Shown: one piece after another, positions 59,351 through 64,000 of the stretch | How positions within the stretch are numbered: the stretch's first letter is position 1 | How the letters are laid out: each line of letters starts with the position of its first letter | Source of the DNA: Collybia mongolica | Lineage: Eukaryota; Basidiomycota; Agaricomycetes; Agaricales; Clitocybaceae | Assembly (NCBI GenBank): GCA_013420905.1 | Contig: JAAXNY010000009.1 | Span: forward strand, 3,507,880-3,571,879 | DNA length: 64,000 nt | Direction: 5' to 3' | Notes under the pieces: model-generated | Seen by the model: the letters and a program-made list of their open reading frames with translations, nothing else | Database searches by the model: none | Told to the model about the DNA's origin: nothing | Program-made: the position numbers and the translations under genes

Positions 59351-62300
59351 AGGACGACAACACAAACGCGAAGCGTTTGGGTTGGAGGACTAGTTGAGTA
59401 GGCGGAAGGGGTCCCGATAAGGATCGATGGTTGGATTCCACCGGTCGGATCCTTTCGTCTTTTAAGACTCTTCAGATCGGGTTTTTTCGGTATACGTGTT
59501 GCTGCGGACTTTCACTTTATTCCGAAGTTAGGCGAAAGTCGGGATACTTAGTCATCTACCTGTCAGAGGCGGCCAATGGCCATTTGCGCGCATGACAGAT
59601 GCGCAGTCGCTTCCATAGCGTCTGGCAGATCGGAATAGAGCACGACATCGCCGAAGCGGGCTTACTAACTCTGCCCGAAGGCAGTGTGTTGGGCACCAAT
59701 CGGCGACCGTCTATTAACGACCTTGACAACCTGTGGGAACAAAGCCAAACGGATTACTCCGGTCAGCTGTAATGATTAGCAACCTTTCGCACGTCACGGT
59801 CGTTTCGGACCGGGCACGTGGCCTTTAACCGTCCATGTCGGGCCGGTGATCGGATCAAAGTCCGGTCCGGCTCAGGCGGGTTAGGTTGGGTTAACCGGTT
59901 AGGGTTAGGTTAGGTTAACGGTTAGGTTAGGGTTCGGGTTAGCTAATTCGTTCAATGTCAGATTGACGTAGATCGGATGCATTAAGCAAACAAGTACTCA
60001 CGGTTAGGGTTAGAGTTAGGGTTAGTATGTCTCTAAGAGCCTCGGTTAATACCGTCTGTCGCTAAGACATAAATCGTGGTACTTACAAAGTATCAACAAC
60101 GGTTTAATTTTTACCGCTAAGAATAGATGGAAACAATACCCACGGGCCGCAACAAGAGCGTCCCCGAAGGTAAACAAACGCACGCACGTAAGCGAGCCGT
60201 TCCGGGTCTAAGGAGTTCCCCGCACAGGGAAGGGGATCTACCGGTATATCTCCGCCGATCAAATTCGGCTGCTTTTCGCCACATTGGACTACTTAGACTC
60301 ACGCTGTCATAAGACCAGCGGTCGTGGGACCGATAGAGATCTGATAGGTTAACTCCGACCAGGGATGGCAAGAAGCTCACACGCTGCTACGCCCCAAAGC
60401 GCCCGATCAACTTGGACCGGGGCAACAGGTTAAGTTCACACGACGTCCTCCACTCGAGTGGGTTCGCCGCGGATATTGTATAGGAACGACAGATCTTGTC
60501 TTTCTAGAGAGCCGGTCGAGCTAGTGTCATCACTAGAGTCATTAGCTGGCTCTTCATCGTTCGATTCTAGGGACATGTTCTGTACCAGAGCTTGTTCTTC
60601 CATCTTGGATAATACAATCTTTTTCCAAAGACTAGTTAGGTCAAATAAATTACGCGTCCGTTTCTTGGACACGATAAATCGACGTTTGTCGAAACCTATT
60701 TTCGTAATGTCAGGGATGGGCAGAAGCCCATCAGCCGTTTCGATCAAGGAGTTAAACTCCTCAACCGATGACTTGAGACCAAAAAGGTCTCCACTGAATT
60801 TCGGGAACACAATACCATATCGGTTATGTGTGGCGGCGTTTATCCAACCCCGCCAGGTTCCGAGAACTGTATCTCCGAGTTTCTTAGCGTTGAAATAATC
60901 CCACGCAAGGTTATATTCGGACTTAAGCACAAGAATGTCACTAGAGCGTTGCCGTGACTCAGAATGGCGTTTTTCCCACCGTTCTCGTACATTATGCTTA
61001 ATCCATGAATAGACCAAGTCAGCTGGATAACCACGTTTGATATAAAGGGCAGCCAAGCCCGATATAGCGTCCTGGTAGTGTGTATAAAGACTACAGAGTG
61101 TGGCCAGCCGTGACATTTCTCCCACGAATGTACCCCGTTTCACATCTAGGGGGTGGGCAGAAATCCATGGGATTCTTTCTTGATGCGAACGTGCTTTGCG
61201 ATAGGGCATCCACTGTAGTTCCGAGTATTGATCCCGGTACAGGGTTAAGTCCAGGAAAGGCTGATGCGATTCCGACACGTTCCATTCAATAACACAGCCA
61301 TCAAATTGAACACAAGCGAGGTGATTTAGTGCTTCTGCTTCTGAAGAAGCATATACAATCGCCGCGCAATCATCGATGTATCGCCCGTAGAAAGGTACGA
61401 GCGTGTTAGACAGGATTCCACATGATTCTTCAAAGAACCAGCCAAATAGATTAGCTAAGTCCGGGGAAGACGCGACGCCCATAGCGAGGCCGCGCGTTTG
61501 TTTGTAGAATTTATCCTGAAACTGTGTAATCAAGTTACTATTTCCAGTCGTGAGACACCGAACAAAAATGTCGTATTCGTGTAACTCTTGTTTGGTAAGC
61601 CGGTCTTTACACGTGTCAAAGCTTTCGCCGAAGTAGTACCTCTCGTAGAGATTGAGTATGACTTCAAAACATCTCTCTATGGGTATATTTGGGTAGAAAG
61701 CGACTACGTCGCCGGTAACGATGTAGAATCGTCGTCCACGCTGGAATTTTACTTGCCTCAATTTTAGCACCAAGTCTTTTGTTCCGTGTATAACGGTTGG
61801 CGCCGATTGTACAATCGGTTTGAGTAATTTACTCACGTACTTAGCCGCAGGGTTTTGGATCGCACTATGACATGGAATGATCGGTCTCATCTTGACGGGT
61901 TCCTTGTGTATTTTAGGAATCCCGTAAAAGATGGGAACTTTGTGCTTTTCCCCTTTCGGGGTTATTTGATGTCGCATAAAGATGCAGACTTGCGGGTTGG
62001 AGATATGCGCTTCGCAAAGCGATGCTATTTCCTCCATTTGGGTACATTGAGTCTTTAGGTAACTATTTGCTACTAGCTCGTGTAACGGTAAGTAATTGTT
62101 ATCGTCGGCCAATAGTTCTAGGCATTTCTCTATAATCCAATCTCGTTTAGATACAGCTATTCCCAAGTTTTTATCTGTGTTCGTAACCACGTATTTGTTA
62201 TCAAACAAAAACTGTCGAATGCGGGATACATTGGGCTCTAACGAGTAAAGGCGGCCCTTTGTTTCTTCACGGGGCATATTGCGGATCGTTTCGTAAACGA

Positions 62301-63927
62301 AGCCGCGGCCACGGGTGAGTCCGAGTTCGAGATAGCTGGGTAACTTTGGGGGTTCTGCCGTTGATATGTGAGGCACCTCAAAGTCGGGATCATAGGGGGC
62401 GTTGTCATTCTCGAATGTAAATTTCAAACGCCAGCGAATTCTTCGATCGAAGTCGCTCCACGCATCTTTCAGAAGCTGAGAGTTACGTGGCGTGGGGAAC
62501 ATGAAGTTCATTCCCACGCTTAAGTCATATTCGAGTTCGATTGGCAAGCTTACGTCAGGGGAGCGATGAACATGAGATTTATACTGGGAAGCCGTAATAA
62601 TGTTTACAGGAGTACGTAATAATATGTAATTAATCGCGTCAGGGTAAGACAACGTTAGTATGGAGTCCGGGTATGAAGAGGGTTTATCGTACCGAAATAC
62701 AACATTGGGGGATAGACGCGTGTCTACCGGCCCCTTCCTCGACCATTGCCCGGCTTGCCGCCTCGACCGCGGTTGCCTCCGCGGAGAGGTTGACCGCCCC
62801 GAACTGCCGATACCCTGGCCTTCTTGGCCGGCTTGGGTACGTATGGTTCGGTGGCTCTCGAGCGTTTCAGCGTCGACGTGCCGGCGGTTTGTTTGTTCGA
62901 TGGCTTGGACTTCTTCGCCTGATCCTATAGGCGAATCTAAAGTTAGCTTGGACGACGAAGCGAACGCGTTAGCACTCACTTTGCCTTTGCCCTTGCCGCC
63001 CTTACCAGGGGCCTTCGAAGCGTTGAGCTTTTTCATTTGCGCGGCTACTGCTTTGTCGACCATCGACTGAACGGTCGATTTGTCGTTGCCGGAGAGATCG
63101 GACATCTCTACGTCAGCCGCTTGCTTGAGTGACACCTTCTTTTTGAAGCGAAGATTCCGGGCATCTTCTTGCATCTCCGTGATGGTAACGATACGGTAGG
63201 CATACACAACACAGTCGTCCCTGACTTGGCGGCCAAGTTCGAACTGTGCATCACTCATCTTAAACCCCCGCAACTCAGGCTCTCCGGCCTCGTTGTTGAC
63301 AAACACCGGTACCTCCGATGCTTTCAGGCGCAGCGAGTAGTGGGCTTCCACTATCGGCTGAAGTTCCTTGAACAGGTTCTTCGGTTTAATGGCCTCGCTT
63401 AGGAAGTTTACCTCGTCTGACTTGGCGCGGATCATGTTGGTGAGATTTTCCGCGAGGTACTTCTTATGGGCGGCGTCGAGAGCGGCTTTATGGGCCGCAG
63501 CTTGAGCGTCCGCGCCGAAGTCCTTGCTCATTTGGACTTCGGGGGCCTTAGATCGTAAGATCGTAGGGTATGTTCCAGCAGCTTGGTGCTGCTCCCACTT
63601 GGCTAAAGTGGTCCGAGCCGCAATCAACTTCTCCGTAGTTGTGCGGACGCCCATAAGGGGCTCTCGAAGAACCTGACGGTAGTCAGATGGTATCAGGGAA
63701 ATGAGCTCGTCCACAGTGTTTGCCCCTTGCAGGACTATGTGACGAGCCATCTGTGATGCCGAACTGGTTACGTCGCCGTCGATGATGACAGCGGCCGCGG
63801 CCAGTGGAGAGAAAGCTCTAGCGAAGTTGGCCATACTGACTACTAAATAATCGGGGGGTTCCCAAAGATGAAGCTAGTACGAAGGGGGGTACGTTACGTG
63901 TAGGCCGTGTGGAGACTGAATTACTAG
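59351..63927 (-). mobile_element. full-length Coprina-type Penelope-like retroelement
   Basis: About 4.6 kb, bounded on both sides by TTAGGG. In element sense: a 5' leader of about 90 bases (63927-63835), one long ORF (63834-60436), and a 1.1-kb 3' UTR that includes internal telomere-like repeats and a terminal hairpin (CAAACGC/GCGTTTG around GAA on the plus strand at 59362-59378). The plus strand reads TTAGGG followed by the antisense of the element 3' end, the polarity expected if the G-strand end of a telomere primed reverse transcription. Endonuclease-deficient Penelope-like elements at telomeres are known in fungi (Coprina) and rotifers (Athena). Confidence 0.88.
60436..63834 (-). CDS. 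Penelope-like reverse transcriptase, 1132 aa
   Basis: Single intact frame. Residues 1-370 form an N-terminal region of unknown fold with a basic Gly/Lys stretch (about 274-286) and an Arg/Ser stretch (about 344-367). The reverse transcriptase follows: NTDKNLGIAVSKRDW (about 552-566), FYGIPKIHKEPVKMRPI (636-652, the PKIHK signature of Penelope-like enzymes), motif A VTGDVVAFYPNIP with Asp709, motif B QTRGLAMGVASSPDLANLF (779-797), motif C GRYIDDC with Asp821-Asp822, then FLDLTLYR. All three catalytic aspartates are present. After the thumb region the C-terminus is acidic and Ser-rich; no GIY-YIG nuclease motif is seen. Such enzymes are thought to use exposed telomere 3' ends as primers. The first ATG gives MANFARAF; the frame has no disabling change, so the element may be recently active. 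Confidence 0.92.
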   Translation of the reverse strand: MANFARAFSPLAAAAVIIDGDVTSSASQMARHIVLQGANTVDELISLIPSDYRQVLREPLMGVRTTTEKLIAARTTLAKWEQHQAAGTYPTILRSKAPEVQMSKDFGADAQAAAHKAALDAAHKKYLAENLTNMIRAKSDEVNFLSEAIKPKNLFKELQPIVEAHYSLRLKASEVPVFVNNEAGEPELRGFKMSDAQFELGRQVRDDCVVYAYRIVTITEMQEDARNLRFKKKVSLKQAADVEMSDLSGNDKSTVQSMVDKAVAAQMKKLNASKAPGKGGKGKGKVSANAFASSSKLTLDSPIGSGEEVQAIEQTNRRHVDAETLESHRTIRTQAGQEGQGIGSSGRSTSPRRQPRSRRQAGQWSRKGPVDTRLSPNVVFRYDKPSSYPDSILTLSYPDAINYILLRTPVNIITASQYKSHVHRSPDVSLPIELEYDLSVGMNFMFPTPRNSQLLKDAWSDFDRRIRWRLKFTFENDNAPYDPDFEVPHISTAEPPKLPSYLELGLTRGRGFVYETIRNMPREETKGRLYSLEPNVSRIRQFLFDNKYVVTNTDKNLGIAVSKRDWIIEKCLELLADDNNYLPLHELVANSYLKTQCTQMEEIASLCEAHISNPQVCIFMRHQITPKGEKHKVPIFYGIPKIHKEPVKMRPIIPCHSAIQNPAAKYVSKLLKPIVQSAPTVIHGTKDLVLKLRQVKFQRGRRFYIVTGDVVAFYPNIPIERCFEVILNLYERYYFGESFDTCKDRLTKQELHEYDIFVRCLTTGNSNLITQFQDKFYKQTRGLAMGVASSPDLANLFGWFFEESCGILSNTLVPFYGRYIDDCAAIVYASSEAEALNHLACVQFDGCVIEWNVSESHQPFLDLTLYRDQYSELQWMPYRKARSHQERIPWISAHPLDVKRGTFVGEMSRLATLCSLYTHYQDAISGLAALYIKRGYPADLVYSWIKHNVRERWEKRHSESRQRSSDILVLKSEYNLAWDYFNAKKLGDTVLGTWRGWINAATHNRYGIVFPKFSGDLFGLKSSVEEFNSLIETADGLLPIPDITKIGFDKRRFIVSKKRTRNLFDLTSLWKKIVLSKMEEQALVQNMSLESNDEEPANDSSDDTSSTGSLERQDLSFLYNIRGEPTRVEDVV

Positions 63928-63939
63928 TAAGGGTTAGGG

Positions 63940-64000
63940 AGGACGACAACACAAACGCGAAGCGTTTGGGTTGGAGGACTAGTTGAGTAGGCGGAAGGGG
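63940..64000 (-). mobile_element. 3' end of the next Coprina copy (cut by the window edge)
   Basis: After TTAGGG, 61 bases match 59351-59411 almost exactly (AGGACGACAACACAAACGCG onward). A further element in the same orientation therefore continues beyond the right edge. Confidence 0.9.

Noticed and set aside
58983..60380. Pairs of identical small frames (58983-59246 and 60117-60380; 58993-59178 and 60127-60312)
   Set aside because: They are duplicated only because the element 3' UTR is duplicated; they overlap on both strands and show no domain.
63835..63927. Second hammerhead upstream of the Coprina ORF
   Set aside because: No CTGATGA with a matching GAAA was found on the minus strand in the leader or in the 3' UTR copies.

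Overview
The window looks like fungal nuclear DNA from a mushroom-class basidiomycete (Agaricomycetes, possibly a Rhizoctonia/Ceratobasidium-like fungus). The evidence is many 46-130 nt introns with GT..AG ends, F-box, BTB and NACHT families typical of these genomes, TTAGGG telomere repeats, and a fungal Penelope-like retroelement of the Coprina type. The species cannot be fixed from sequence alone. Gene models were built by hand from reading frames, splice signals and protein motifs.

Layout. (1) 1-2 kb: the 5' part of a SKN7-type stress regulator (HSF-like DNA-binding domain plus coiled coil) on the minus strand, running off the left edge. (2) 4.6-15 kb: accessory DNA with a frameshifted BTB pseudogene, an intact F-box gene, a decayed F-box copy and about 7 kb of apparently non-coding sequence. 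(3) 15.2-17.1 kb: an 11-exon APN1 (endonuclease IV family DNA repair enzyme) with an 8-nt microexon. (4) 21.5-24.1 kb: a complete six-exon NACHT NTPase. (5) 28.8-31.0 kb: a bHLH transcription factor. (6) 31-48 kb: mostly decayed sequence, with a second F-box gene and a truncated third. (7) 48.4-52.6 kb: a MEF2/Rlm1-type MADS-box factor (six exons, one GC-AG intron) and ribosomal stalk protein P1. (8) 53.9-57.8 kb: nested repeats, the 3' end of a chromodomain Ty3/gypsy element, a family of 17-bp palindromes, and a six-exon gene for a small RING protein. (9) 57.9-64.0 kb: a head-to-tail array of telomere-repeat-bounded retroelements.

The most interesting part is region 9. From left to right, TTAGGG repeats are followed each time by the antisense 3' end of an element: a ~180-bp mini-element carrying a complete hammerhead ribozyme motif, then a 5'-truncated ~1.1-kb Coprina copy, then a full ~4.6-kb Coprina with an intact 1132-aa ORF (reverse transcriptase, no recognisable GIY-YIG nuclease), then the start of another copy. 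The polarity is what serial addition to a chromosome end lying to the right would give. All units share a small hairpin directly after the telomere repeat, and its stem varies in a compensatory way between copies.

Conserved genes (SKN7, APN1, bHLH, MADS, RPP1) are intact and scattered among decaying members of expanded families. This indicates that the frameshifts in the BTB and F-box copies are real decay rather than general sequence error.
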